From positions 1 through 14,403 of the forward strand of contig JAZDHD010000193.1 in NCBI GenBank assembly GCA_043806215.1: a stretch of DNA of 14,403 nt, read 5' to 3'. The position numbers were made by a program, and so were the translations under genes. The notes beneath the pieces are model-generated. The model saw only the letters and a program-made list of their open reading frames with translations, was not told where the DNA came from and did not search any database. Below, piece after piece: positions 6,750 to 14,128 of this stretch; the stretch's first letter is position 1, and each line of letters starts with the position of its first letter. The stretch comes from JAVHLK01 sp043806215 (lineage in GTDB: Bacteria > Desulfobacterota > Desulfomonilia > Desulfomonilales > Desulfomonilaceae).

Positions 6750-8522
6750 ATGCCTGGAGTTGATGTTACCGTTGAGGTTTGCGGCATGGCCGGCGACGGC
6801 ACCATAGCCGCCGGTGGATTGATTAACGAGGCCATGTCCGCGGGAGGTTTTTCCGTCCTGGGCTTCGACTCGTACCCGGCGGAGATTCGCGGCTTTGGGC
6901 GCTGCGTGACACGCTCACGTATCGGAAATGAAGACATCCTTGCACTGGCTGATGAAACCCACGTGCTCATCTCGCTCAACGACGGGGAATCCATATCGAG
7001 AGTGCCGGTCCTTGCCAAGGATTCGGCGGTTTTCTTCGACAACAACCCGCCGACGTATGTTACCGAAGAAAGATCCCTGGCTGCCGAAGTGGACCCTGAA
7101 ACCATGCTGTTCGGGATGCCGTTCAGCGATCTGGCCGTAGGAGCGGCGGGAACGGACAGGGGACGCAACCTCACGGCACTGGGAGGATTCGCAGCGGTGT
7201 GCGGCGTGCCCCCTGAATTCTTTCACCGGGTTATCACCAAGAAATTCAAGGCCAAAGGAGAAAGGATCCTTGGCGCCAACCTGAAGAGCTTTGACGCGGG
7301 GTACGAGTATGCAAAGAAGCATTTCGCCTCACGTCTCAGGACCATGTTCGTGGCGCCCGAACGACTCCGGGGCCGGGAAAGGGTTATGTTTTCAGGCAAC
7401 CTCGCCATCGGAAAAGGCGCACTGGACGCAGGCCTTAAGCTCTATTTCGGCTATCCCATCACTCCGGCCACGCCGATCATGGAGTACCTGGCGAAGCAAC
7501 TGCCCGAACGGGGAGGAGCGGTGATCCAAATGGAGGACGAGATCGCTTCCATCGGAGCCGTCCTGGGGGCGGGCCACGCAGGTGCACGATCCATGACGGC
7601 CACTTCGGGGCCGGGATTTGCACTTATGACCGAGCTCATAAACCTTGGCGTCATGGCCGAGATACCCGCGGTGATTCTCAACGCGCAGAGGGGCGGACCA
7701 TCGACCGGTCTGCCCACGAAGACCGAACAGTCGGACTTGCATGCAGCCGTGTTCGGCGGACCCGGTGACTCGGGCCGCATCGTCATTGCTCCCACCAATG
7801 TCGCCGAGTGTTACTCCTTCACGGTGAAGAGCTTTCAGCTTGCCGAAAAGTACCAAACTCCCGTGGTGGTCCTCACGGATTTCTTCCTCGACAACCGGGT
7901 GGAAAACCTGCCCATTCCCGAAGCTTCCCAGGAGGACATTGCACGCGGCAACCTCTTCCCGGACGATTCCGCCAAGGGCTCATACAAAAGGTATCTCGAC
8001 ACGGAGACGGGCATCTCTCCGCGCTCCATCCCCGGCATGGAAGGCTTCGCCTTTTCGGCAACCGGTCTGGAACATACGGAACAGGGGACGCCGGACTACA
8101 CCCCTGAAAACCACATGAAGATGTCCGAAAAGCGGCACAGAAAGATTCAGGGCGCGCTTGCCGATCTGCCCGAACCCGAGGAATTCTCTCCCGGAGGAAC
8201 ACTGGACGTGGGAGTCGTCGGTTGGGGCTCCACTTTCGGCTCGGTACTGGAAGCGGTGAACATTGCACGGTCGCGGGGGCTCAATGTGGGTGCCCTTAAG
8301 ATTACCGCGATTTTTCCGTATCACGGCGAAGTGATAGGTGAATTCATGTCGAGGTGTGCCAAGGTTCTCATCCCCGAACTCAACTATTCAGGACAGTTGG
8401 CCAATCTCATCGGTCACTTGAGAGGGACCGACGTGGTTCGCCTGAACCTGGCCACGGGAATGCCGTTTCCGCCTTCGACCATCCTGACGAGGATTGAAGA
8501 TCTTGTTAAGGCAGGTGCATGA
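6750..8522 (+). CDS. 2-oxoacid:acceptor oxidoreductase, fused gamma-alpha subunit (KorA-like)
   Basis: Large subunit of a coenzyme-A-dependent, thiamine-pyrophosphate 2-oxoacid:ferredoxin oxidoreductase, which reversibly converts a 2-oxoacid plus CoA to acyl-CoA, CO2 and reduced acceptor. Of 590 residues, about 1-190 are the gamma domain (CGMAGDGTIAAGGLINEA at 11-28, SYPAEIRGFGR at 41-51). The pyrimidine-binding domain starts near 208 with GNLAIGKGALDAGLKLYFG and the hallmark YPITPATP at 235-242, then MEDEIASIGAVLGAGHAG and TSGPGFALMTE. The C-terminal part (GVVGWGSTFGSVLEA, then VLIPELNYSGQLANLI) is the transketolase-C-like domain. This gamma-alpha fusion plus a separate beta subunit is the two-subunit KorAB layout, often used for 2-oxoglutarate, though the substrate cannot be read from sequence. 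The ATG lies one base after the previous stop, with GGAG at 6739-6742. Its stop overlaps the next start (ATGA). Confidence 0.93.
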   Translation: MPGVDVTVEVCGMAGDGTIAAGGLINEAMSAGGFSVLGFDSYPAEIRGFGRCVTRSRIGNEDILALADETHVLISLNDGESISRVPVLAKDSAVFFDNNPPTYVTEERSLAAEVDPETMLFGMPFSDLAVGAAGTDRGRNLTALGGFAAVCGVPPEFFHRVITKKFKAKGERILGANLKSFDAGYEYAKKHFASRLRTMFVAPERLRGRERVMFSGNLAIGKGALDAGLKLYFGYPITPATPIMEYLAKQLPERGGAVIQMEDEIASIGAVLGAGHAGARSMTATSGPGFALMTELINLGVMAEIPAVILNAQRGGPSTGLPTKTEQSDLHAAVFGGPGDSGRIVIAPTNVAECYSFTVKSFQLAEKYQTPVVVLTDFFLDNRVENLPIPEASQEDIARGNLFPDDSAKGSYKRYLDTETGISPRSIPGMEGFAFSATGLEHTEQGTPDYTPENHMKMSEKRHRKIQGALADLPEPEEFSPGGTLDVGVVGWGSTFGSVLEAVNIARSRGLNVGALKITAIFPYHGEVIGEFMSRCAKVLIPELNYSGQLANLIGHLRGTDVVRLNLATGMPFPPSTILTRIEDLVKAGA

Positions 8523-9331
8523 TGAAGACTCCAGGCAGAGATCTCGCCAAGCAAGTTGCAGATATCAAGAACGCGAAGGTTTTCAACGTCCGATCCTCCG
8601 CGTTGCCCACATGGTGTCCGGGGTGCGGATATTTCGGGATCCACCAGGGGCTGAACGCATGTATTCGAGAATTGGGCTTGCCGCTGCACCGGGTGATGAC
8701 GGTTTCGGGAATAGGCTGTGCCGGACGCTCTCCGTTCTTTACGAAGACCTACGGGCTCCACGCTGTCCATGGCAGGGCTCTACCCGTCGCCACCGGTGTG
8801 AAGATGGCGAATCCTGATCTGACCGTGTATGTGGTTGGAGGGGATGGAGACGGCCTGGCCATTGGGGGCGGACACTTGCCCCACGTGGCCAGACGGGACG
8901 TGAACGTCAACTATCTTCTGTTCGATAACTCCATATACGGGCTTACAAAGGGACAGCCTTCTCCGAGCAGCCCGGTGGGCATGAAGAGCAAGGCCAGCCC
9001 GTCGGGCACGACGGACAAACCATTGAATGCCACCCTCCTCGCATTGACGTATGGGGCCTCCTTTGTGGCACGTCTCTTCGCAGGGGATCCCAGGGGGATC
9101 ACCCAAGCCCTCATTGAAGGCACCAGGCATCCGGGTTTTGCGATCTTCCACATCTACTCCCCGTGCGTGACGTTCGACAAGACGTTCAAGACGTGGTCCA
9201 ACTTGAAGCAATCGATTCATCCGCTCCCCGACAACCACGATCCCACGGACCGCAGAAAGGCGTTCGATCGCGTGCTGGAGGATGATTTCAGCACCGGGAT
9301 TATTTATAGGAGAGCAATGGACGGGACATAG
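8519..9331 (+). CDS. 2-oxoacid:acceptor oxidoreductase, beta subunit (KorB-like)
   Basis: Thiamine-pyrophosphate-binding partner of the preceding gamma-alpha subunit (270 residues from the ATG at 8519, 269 from the adjacent ATG at 8522; both fit the upstream AAGG). WCPGCGYFG near residue 32 is the cluster-binding start of the beta family. The TPP/Mg motif GGDGDGLAIGGGHLPHVARR ends in LLFDNSIYGLTKGQPSPSS, and SPCVTF (about residue 214) is the usual late family motif. There is no separate 4Fe-4S delta subunit gene; the ferredoxin domain at the end of the GltD-like protein in the same operon probably replaces it. It is the last gene of the four-gene operon. A repeat hairpin begins four bases after its stop codon and a second lies about 190 bp on; neither has a T-run. 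Confidence 0.93.
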   Translation: MMKTPGRDLAKQVADIKNAKVFNVRSSALPTWCPGCGYFGIHQGLNACIRELGLPLHRVMTVSGIGCAGRSPFFTKTYGLHAVHGRALPVATGVKMANPDLTVYVVGGDGDGLAIGGGHLPHVARRDVNVNYLLFDNSIYGLTKGQPSPSSPVGMKSKASPSGTTDKPLNATLLALTYGASFVARLFAGDPRGITQALIEGTRHPGFAIFHIYSPCVTFDKTFKTWSNLKQSIHPLPDNHDPTDRRKAFDRVLEDDFSTGIIYRRAMDGT

Positions 9332-9334
9332 GGG

Positions 9335-9370
9335 TCCTGCGTTCTGCGCGGGATGCCTGCCCCGGGCATC
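9335..9370. repeat. Double-hairpin dispersed repeat, copy 2
   Basis: TCCTGCG-TTCTG-CGCGGGA (9335-9353) is followed at once by GATGCC...GGCATC (9352-9370). The first hairpin is the reverse complement of 2524-2542 with one difference, and the second has the same GATGCC/GGCATC arms as 2541-2558. It sits directly behind the operon's last stop codon, so it could stabilise the mRNA 3' end. Confidence 0.6.
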
Positions 9371-9720
9371 GTTCCGGGTGTTTCTTATGGAGGGCGGAAC
9401 CTGGGAAAGAGGGAAGAAGTCCGGCGCCAAGCGTGACGACACATCGTGGGCCCGTAAGAGCTCCTGCTTGGTTATCGCCTCCGATTCAGTGACTTGATCA
9501 CCCTCCCCCTACCCCTTCCCCTTCCCGTCAAGGGAGAGGGGATCTGAAGCCTCAAGATTGACCAGTTGTGCGTTTCATATGTGGATTTTTTGAGGACGGT
9601 TAATCCTGTGCCTTTTCTTTTCGCCGTCCTTTGCAGGATTGCGAGTACACGGTTGCTATGATACTTTGATAGCCGCGCGAAGGAATGTCACGACAATGAT
9701 TCTCGGAGTCAAGTCTTAGA
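9371..9720. other. Non-coding interval with one C-rich hairpin
   Basis: I see no credible gene here. A pyrimidine-rich stretch from 9501 folds back as CCCCTTCCC (9518-9526) with GGGAGAGGGG (9532-9541); this resembles another dispersed intergenic hairpin type. The base composition drops to the right of about 9560, and the only promoter-like signal is the extended -10 at 9654-9662. Confidence 0.55.
9654..9662 (+). promoter_or_regulatory. Candidate extended -10 promoter of the three-gene module
   Basis: TGCTATGAT matches the extended -10 form TGNTATAAT with one change and lies about 60 bp upstream of the ATG at 9721. No good -35 is present at the usual spacing, which extended -10 promoters tolerate. 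It is the best promoter-like string before the module, but single short motifs of this kind arise by chance. Confidence 0.3.
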
Positions 9721-10386
9721 ATGGCTGTGCAACTCAAGACACGAGGGGTGGGGGTGGTGCTAAGGGGCGTCTTCAACCCACTGATCTTCCAGCCCGCTTG
9801 GTTTGCGTCGTGTGAACTCATCTCAAAACGAGAGGCCGAAGGTGCACGTATCGAAGTAATTCACCGTGACGCAGCCGTTTTCTCCACAGAATGGCTCGAA
9901 ATAAGGATTTTGAGGGACAGTTTCTTCGCCGGCACCTCCCAGGACTCCTTCCACGAACAGCTGCGAGATCTGGTGTTGGGGACGTTCGATCTGTTGAGCC
10001 ATACGCCCGTGCATCTAATGGGATTAAACTCCGATTATCACTACAGTCTGCCCTCAGAGAAAGCGTTGAATTTTATTCGAAACAAGTTGGCTCCCAAAAG
10101 TCCGTGGCAGAAGTTGCTGGACAGTCCCGAAATGGTCACAGTTGGTATGAAAGGAAAGAGAAAATCACCCTACGAAGGTTGGATTTCCGTCCAGGTAGAA
10201 CCGTCCCGAAAAGTCGAACCTGGGATATATATCGGTGTGAACGACCATTACCAATTGACCGACAAACCTGAGCCCGTGCAGGGAACAAGATTGGTCACAG
10301 AAATTCTCCGCAAGAGATGGGGTGAGTCACTTGAACGAGCTCAGAGTATTGCCGCCTCTATAGCATATCTAGGAGCAGACAAATGA
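9721..10386 (+). CDS. Conserved protein of unknown function, module gene 1
   Basis: A 221-residue soluble protein with no signal peptide or membrane segment. I recognise no catalytic motif. Segments that look conserved in style are FNPLIFQPAWF (18-28), VFSTEWLEIRIL (53-64), LVLGTFDLLSHTPVHLMGLN (84-103), LAPKSPWQKLL (123-133) and the late VQVEPSRKVEPGIYIGVNDHY (157-177). From memory such motifs occur in uncharacterised bacterial proteins, and the general layout recalls TIGR04255-like proteins; I cannot verify either. ATG 9721 is the first usable start after an in-frame TGA at 9697-9699; its ribosome binding site is weak (GGAG at 9705-9708, 12 bases away). The stop overlaps the next start as ATGA, so the product is probably made in step with gene 2. 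GC is low: 24 of 60 bases in 10021-10080. Confidence 0.85.
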   Translation: MAVQLKTRGVGVVLRGVFNPLIFQPAWFASCELISKREAEGARIEVIHRDAAVFSTEWLEIRILRDSFFAGTSQDSFHEQLRDLVLGTFDLLSHTPVHLMGLNSDYHYSLPSEKALNFIRNKLAPKSPWQKLLDSPEMVTVGMKGKRKSPYEGWISVQVEPSRKVEPGIYIGVNDHYQLTDKPEPVQGTRLVTEILRKRWGESLERAQSIAASIAYLGADK

Positions 10387-10949
10387 GTGTACAGCTGAAC
10401 ACCGCACGTCAGTCGCCTGCACCAGGCACGATCGAGCCGAGGCCGACGGCTCTCGAATCTGAGAGTGAGGAAATGCATCTGGATATTTGCGCAAGACCAG
10501 GATTGAAGTCAAAGAACGATGGATATGGGTCTACACGGATTTCCAATAGGAATGGGACCTCAAATACACCTTTCGTAAAGGAACAGCTTCTACTTCCCGA
10601 TCCACCGTATCCGCCCGAATCGCGAGAATTCTTCCGGGCAATTCAGAAATGGGAAGGGCATGTTACTGAGGTAGGAGAAGAGTGTTTTCGCGCTGTGATC
10701 ATACCTATTCTTGGAGAAGGGCCGGCCCTTGAAGCCGAAATATTTAAAGAAGAGATACCACCTGACGACTATGAGTTGATAGAGCTTGGGGCCGTCTTTT
10801 ATTGGAGCATCGGCTACCTTGACAGGCCGTCGGGAAGGTTGAATGCCTCAACAATTCGCTTCAGGCGACTTCCTGCTTGGACAGAACGCAAGATTGAGAG
10901 AGCCTCCGCAGAGGCGGAGAGGCTTCAAGCCCTTTTTGAAAATGACTAA
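10383..10949 (+). CDS. Small protein of unknown function, module gene 2
   Basis: A 188-residue soluble protein of no assignable function. Residues 1-65 are polar and low in predicted structure and may be a flexible or poorly conserved extension. The likely folded core begins around LLPDPPYPPES (69-79) and continues through WEGHVTEVGEECFRAVII (90-107), LEAEIFKEEIPPDDY (116-130), GAVFYWSIGY (136-145) and STIRFRRLPAWTERKIERA (156-174), with a basic helix at the end. Alternating hydrophobic strands suggest a small beta-barrel followed by a helix. ATG 10383 overlaps gene 1's stop and has AGGAG (10371-10375) at a good distance. The 3' end overlaps the hydrolase gene by 8 bases, and a short CTCCGC/GCGGAG hairpin precedes that start. 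GC is low (25 of 60 in 10741-10800). It could be a partner or substrate-binding subunit of the hydrolase; this is inferred from overlap only. Confidence 0.83.
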   Translation: MSVQLNTARQSPAPGTIEPRPTALESESEEMHLDICARPGLKSKNDGYGSTRISNRNGTSNTPFVKEQLLLPDPPYPPESREFFRAIQKWEGHVTEVGEECFRAVIIPILGEGPALEAEIFKEEIPPDDYELIELGAVFYWSIGYLDRPSGRLNASTIRFRRLPAWTERKIERASAEAERLQALFEND

Positions 10950-12075
10950 CACTGTTTCGCGCCCGCATCCAAGCGAATTGGAAGTATCTCTTTTCGGAGG
11001 AGATTTTGGGGAATCAGTGGTTATGCACCTTGGCGCCGATTGCTGGGTTGTGGTTGACTCTTGTGCAGAGTCTGGTTCCGATGAATCGACGCCACTAAAG
11101 TATCTGGATAGTCTCGGAATCAATATCAAGAGACAAGTGAAGCTCGTCGTGATCACCCACTGGCATGACGATCATATTCGCGGCATAAGCACAGTAGTGA
11201 GGGAATGCCACTCTGCTACTATTGCTATGTCGAGTGCGTTCCGCATGAAAGACTTTCTGGAGATGGTTGATAGCGGCAGCGAAGCGGCTATGGTCACGAG
11301 ATCAGGAGTTGATGAATTTGCCGCCATACTAGGGATCCTTGAGCAGCGAAAAGGCAAACGCAGGCGCTATAACCCGCCCAAGATGGCTTTACGGGACAGG
11401 CTCTTATACCGGCAGCAGATTGCCTTACAAAGCGGTGTAGCGGATGCCGCTGTCTGGTCGTTATCGCCATCGGACTCAGCCACGATTTTGGCTCAACGGG
11501 AGTTTGCAGAGAAATCTCCGAAGAAAGGCCATCGGCCGGGATGGATTCCTTCGGGAGAGAGCAATCATTCGTCGGTCGTCTTATGGGTTACGATTGGTGA
11601 CAACAAGATCCTTCTTGGGGCAGACATGGAGCGGACTGGGGACGAAAGTACCGGGTGGTCCGCAATCTTAGGCGGGTCCGGTGTAGTTGATGGCAAGGCG
11701 GACATTTTTAAGGTCCCGCATCACGGGGCAGAGAGTGGTGACCACCCGAAAGTATGGTCCGAACTTCTTCACCGTGACCCTTTTGCGATCTTGACCGCGT
11801 TCAGAAACGGCAAGGTTCTCTTGCCGACCCAGGACGACGTGCGCAGAATAAATTCTCGGACGTGTAATGCCTACATCACCGCGACGCCGGCTCCAACCGG
11901 CATCAAAGGACCAAGGCAGCGGGTGGTCCGAGAAGCTCTCAAACGTACCACTCGGACATTGACCAGAGCCCAGTTACCTAGCGGACACATAAGACTTCGC
12001 CGGCATATTGATGGACCGACCGGACCTTGGCGCCGCGAACTATTTGGCAACGCTAACCCACTCGCACACGTGTAG
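10942..12075 (+). CDS. ComEC-like metallo-beta-lactamase-fold hydrolase, module gene 3
   Basis: A 377-residue cytoplasmic metallo-hydrolase of the MBL fold, resembling the catalytic domain of ComEC/Rec2 but without its membrane or competence domains. The metal site is visible in order: THWHDDH (72-78, the HxHxDH motif), SNHSSVVLW (207-215), LLGADME (224-230, the Asp ligand) and KVPHHG (257-262). An early VVVDSC (36-41) is the typical first core strand. The insert at about 85-200 and the tail after 310 (YITATPAPTG, then basic residues) are not typical of ComEC. Such enzymes cleave phosphodiester or similar bonds; the substrate is unknown. ATG 10942 is preferred because the longer in-frame version would run about 100 bases into gene 2, and conservation-like sequence begins at SELEVSLFGGDFGESVV. 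The gene overlaps gene 2 by 8 bases. GC is 27 of 60 in 11101-11160. Confidence 0.88.
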   Translation: MTNTVSRPHPSELEVSLFGGDFGESVVMHLGADCWVVVDSCAESGSDESTPLKYLDSLGINIKRQVKLVVITHWHDDHIRGISTVVRECHSATIAMSSAFRMKDFLEMVDSGSEAAMVTRSGVDEFAAILGILEQRKGKRRRYNPPKMALRDRLLYRQQIALQSGVADAAVWSLSPSDSATILAQREFAEKSPKKGHRPGWIPSGESNHSSVVLWVTIGDNKILLGADMERTGDESTGWSAILGGSGVVDGKADIFKVPHHGAESGDHPKVWSELLHRDPFAILTAFRNGKVLLPTQDDVRRINSRTCNAYITATPAPTGIKGPRQRVVREALKRTTRTLTRAQLPSGHIRLRRHIDGPTGPWRRELFGNANPLAHV

Positions 12076-12099
12076 CTGTTAAGAAAAGGAAATGCTGCA

Positions 12100-12210
12100 T
12101 TGATCTGCACGACGCTCCCACCAGAGAAGGTCAAACGGCAATACGTAGAAGCGGTGGCGGCAGTGGATGAAATTGCCGACCTCGGGCTTGCCCGGATCAT
12201 GGACGATTGA
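12100..12210 (+). pseudogene. Possible gene remnant or micro-ORF after the hydrolase
   Basis: After the hydrolase stop at 12073-12075 the same frame stays open to TGA 12208-12210. From a TTG at 12100 it encodes 36 residues, containing PPEKVKRQYVEAVAAVDEIA and then DLGLARIMDD, an amphipathic, protein-like helix. AAAGGA lies about 10 bases upstream of the TTG. It may be the end of a truncated gene, a tiny protein, or a former C-terminal tail of the hydrolase lost to the stop codon. I cannot decide between these; chance is also possible. Confidence 0.25.
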
Positions 12211-12363
12211 TCATGATTTGAAGGGCCTCGCAGTGCAAGGTTGGGCCGGCGAAGGCTGCGTGAGTTCTACGGGTGACGGTCCTGAAAAGTTGTCCTTGGT
12301 GATGCAATTTGAATTCCGTGAATTCCGGGGGATTCCCGAAAAAGAGGATCCGGAGGTATCGGC

Positions 12364-13608
12364 ATGTCGAGAGAGAGGGCCCTTCATTACGGATGGATCG
12401 TTATCTTCACGGGATTGCTCGTCACCATCGGCGCACACGGATTCGGGCGCATGTCCTACACGCTCATCCTGCCCGCGATGAAGGACGGCCTCCATTTCAA
12501 CTATGCACAGCTGGGCCTGCTCGGAACGGGAAACTTCATCGGGTACCTGCTCATGGCCATAATCGGCGGATTCCTGGCCGCCCGATTCGGCACGCGTATC
12601 GTGATCGCCTGTGCGTTGCTGCTCATGGGAGTGACCATGGTCCTGACCGGCATGGCGGAAACGTTTCGGTTTGCGTTCGCCATGAGGCTGCTGACAGGCC
12701 TCGGCAACGGGGCCGCGTACGTCCCTGCCATGGCTCTCGGATCGGCCTGGTTCTCCGCGGAGCGGCGCGGGCTGGCCACGGGTATCGTCTCGGCCGGCAT
12801 CGGCGGCGGCACAATGATCGCCGGCCTGATCGTGCCGGTTATTCTGGGTATCTATGGGGCCGAAGGATGGCGTTTGGCCTGGTATATACTGGGCGGAGCG
12901 GTACTGGCCATAGCGGGTGCCGCGGCATTGCTCATTCGGAGCCGTCCGGATGAATTGGGATTGAATCAGGTGGGAAAAGGTCCCGCGGCCCCGAATCCCG
13001 GCGCTCCAAAGGTTCCGGCTCCATTGGACTGGAGCGGGATCTACAAGATGGGCCGCGTCTGGTATTTGGGGCTCGTCTATTTCATGTACGGGTTCTCCTA
13101 CATCATCTACATGACGTTCTTCGCTGCGTACCTTCAGAAGGAGATGGGCCTGAATCCGGCTCAATCGGGCGGACTGTGGGCTCTGGTGGGCGGGTTGAGC
13201 ATCTTCTGCGGGGTTATCTGGGGAGGACTCTCCGATGTCTTGGGCAGAGCGAGAGGTTCGGCGCTGGCCTATCTGGTTCTGGCCGTTTCCTATGCAGTGT
13301 TCGCCCTGGTCAAGGCAGAGTCCGGGTTCTACCTGTCGGCAATCGTGTTCGGACTCACGGCCTGGAGTATCCCCACCATCATGGCCGCGGCCGCCGGCGA
13401 TTGCGTCGGTCCAAGGCTTGCCCCGGCAGGGCTGGGATTCATCACGCTGTTCTTCGGAATCGGACAAGCGCTCGGGCCTTGGATAGGAGGACGTATCGCC
13501 GACATGACCGGTTCCTTCACCGGTTCGTTCCTTCTGGCTGTGGCTGTCTCCCTTGTTGGCGCAATCCTCTCTCTTTCCATCAAACCGGCTGAAAGCCCGG
13601 CGGTTTGA
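12364..13608 (+). CDS. MFS transporter, YbfB/YjiJ-like
   Basis: A 414-residue inner-membrane permease of the major facilitator superfamily with about 12 hydrophobic segments in two halves joined by a Pro/Ala-rich linker (GPAAPNPGAPKVPAPLDW, about residues 207-224). The N-terminal GFGRMSYTLILPAMKDGL (26-43) is the signature region of the YbfB/YjiJ group, ARFGTR (73-78) is the loop 2-3 motif, and the second half repeats it as GGLSDVLGRARG. Other helices include GIVSAGIGGGTMIAGLIVPVI and AGLGFITLFFGIGQALGPW. The substrate is unknown; monocarboxylates and aromatic acids are common for similar carriers. ATG 12364 has GGAGG at 12352-12356, an ideal distance. High GC (37 of 60 in 12601-12660) sets it apart from the preceding module. 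It stands alone and converges with the minus-strand gene at 13678. Confidence 0.9.
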   Translation: MSRERALHYGWIVIFTGLLVTIGAHGFGRMSYTLILPAMKDGLHFNYAQLGLLGTGNFIGYLLMAIIGGFLAARFGTRIVIACALLLMGVTMVLTGMAETFRFAFAMRLLTGLGNGAAYVPAMALGSAWFSAERRGLATGIVSAGIGGGTMIAGLIVPVILGIYGAEGWRLAWYILGGAVLAIAGAAALLIRSRPDELGLNQVGKGPAAPNPGAPKVPAPLDWSGIYKMGRVWYLGLVYFMYGFSYIIYMTFFAAYLQKEMGLNPAQSGGLWALVGGLSIFCGVIWGGLSDVLGRARGSALAYLVLAVSYAVFALVKAESGFYLSAIVFGLTAWSIPTIMAAAAGDCVGPRLAPAGLGFITLFFGIGQALGPWIGGRIADMTGSFTGSFLLAVAVSLVGAILSLSIKPAESPAV

Positions 13609-13677
13609 CCGAGACAGGAGGTTGCCGGGGAAGATCTCTGAGCGCGACAGCAGGCATGCCACGACATCCTGGACATA

Positions 13678-14013
13678 TCAGAAGCCGGTGTCTCTTCCGA
13701 TCCTCCTTCTAGTGGTTGGCCGGGTTCCCCACTCTTTCCGAAATGCTTCCATCTTGTCGCGATCCAGTCCAATCTTCTTGAATGTCGCCTCCAGTCTGGC
13801 TGCTTCCAACTCCGCCTCTTCCGCTTCGATTTGGTGAACGAGGTCGGCATCTCTGAGCAGGCCCTGTCCAATGTAATACTTTATAACTGACTGATAACCC
13901 GTCATTTCCTTGAGACGAGCGATCTTCTTCAGTTTCTCCAGAAGATCCACAGGAATTCTCATAGAGATGCCGGTGCCGGGACGGTCTTTAGTAGGAGTCA
14001 ATTTCTTCTTCAT
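13678..14013 (-). CDS. Ribbon-helix-helix (CopG/BrnA-like) DNA-binding protein
   Basis: A 111-residue protein with a short beta-strand then two helices, GISMRIPVDLLEKLKKIARL (15-34) and TGYQSVIKYYIGQGLL (38-53), the pattern of ribbon-helix-helix antitoxins that dimerise and repress their own operon. Residues 58-92 form an acidic, probably coiled helix, and the tail is strongly basic (TRPTTRRRIGR). The ATG at 14013-14011 is preferred over an upstream TTG because GAGAGG lies about 7 bases before it. Such proteins usually pair with a toxin such as BrnT encoded just upstream. Here that space holds a possible C-terminal coding remnant and a REP-like palindrome, and no recognisable toxin, so the gene may be an orphan antitoxin or a stand-alone regulator. 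Confidence 0.8.
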   Translation of the reverse strand: MKKKLTPTKDRPGTGISMRIPVDLLEKLKKIARLKEMTGYQSVIKYYIGQGLLRDADLVHQIEAEEAELEAARLEATFKKIGLDRDKMEAFRKEWGTRPTTRRRIGRDTGF

Positions 14014-14050
14014 AACGTCGCCTCTCAACGATAAATAAAAAGAGTTCCTG

Positions 14051-14066
14051 ATTATCGCCGGATAAT
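14051..14066. promoter_or_regulatory. Candidate operator palindrome upstream of the RHH gene
   Basis: ATTATC-GCCG-GATAAT is an inverted repeat with perfect 6-bp arms, centred about 45 bp before the minus-strand ATG. Ribbon-helix-helix proteins often bind such short palindromes in their own promoter. The claim rests only on position and symmetry. Confidence 0.3.
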
Positions 14067-14128
14067 ACTGTCACTTCGACGACCCACCGGTCAACGGCAA
14101 ATCCGCGCCGGCGAACTGAGCACGCGGA

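Noticed and set aside
6002..7174. A 390-residue minus-strand open frame across the flavoprotein/gamma-alpha junction
   Set aside because: It spans two well-supported plus-strand genes and shows low-complexity Ser/Pro/Arg composition without motifs.
9387..9497. Small plus-strand frame after the operon
   Set aside because: There is no ribosome binding site, and the composition looks like non-coding DNA next to repeats.
10843..10941. Upstream in-frame start for the MBL hydrolase
   Set aside because: It would add 33 residues read out of frame from the end of gene 2; the ATG at 10942 gives the short overlap typical of coupled genes.
12211..13662. A 483-residue open frame on the minus strand opposite the MFS gene
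   Set aside because: It is rich in Arg, Gly, Asp and His with no domain pattern, while the plus strand encodes a clear 12-helix transporter with an ideal ribosome binding site. It is a by-product of high GC.
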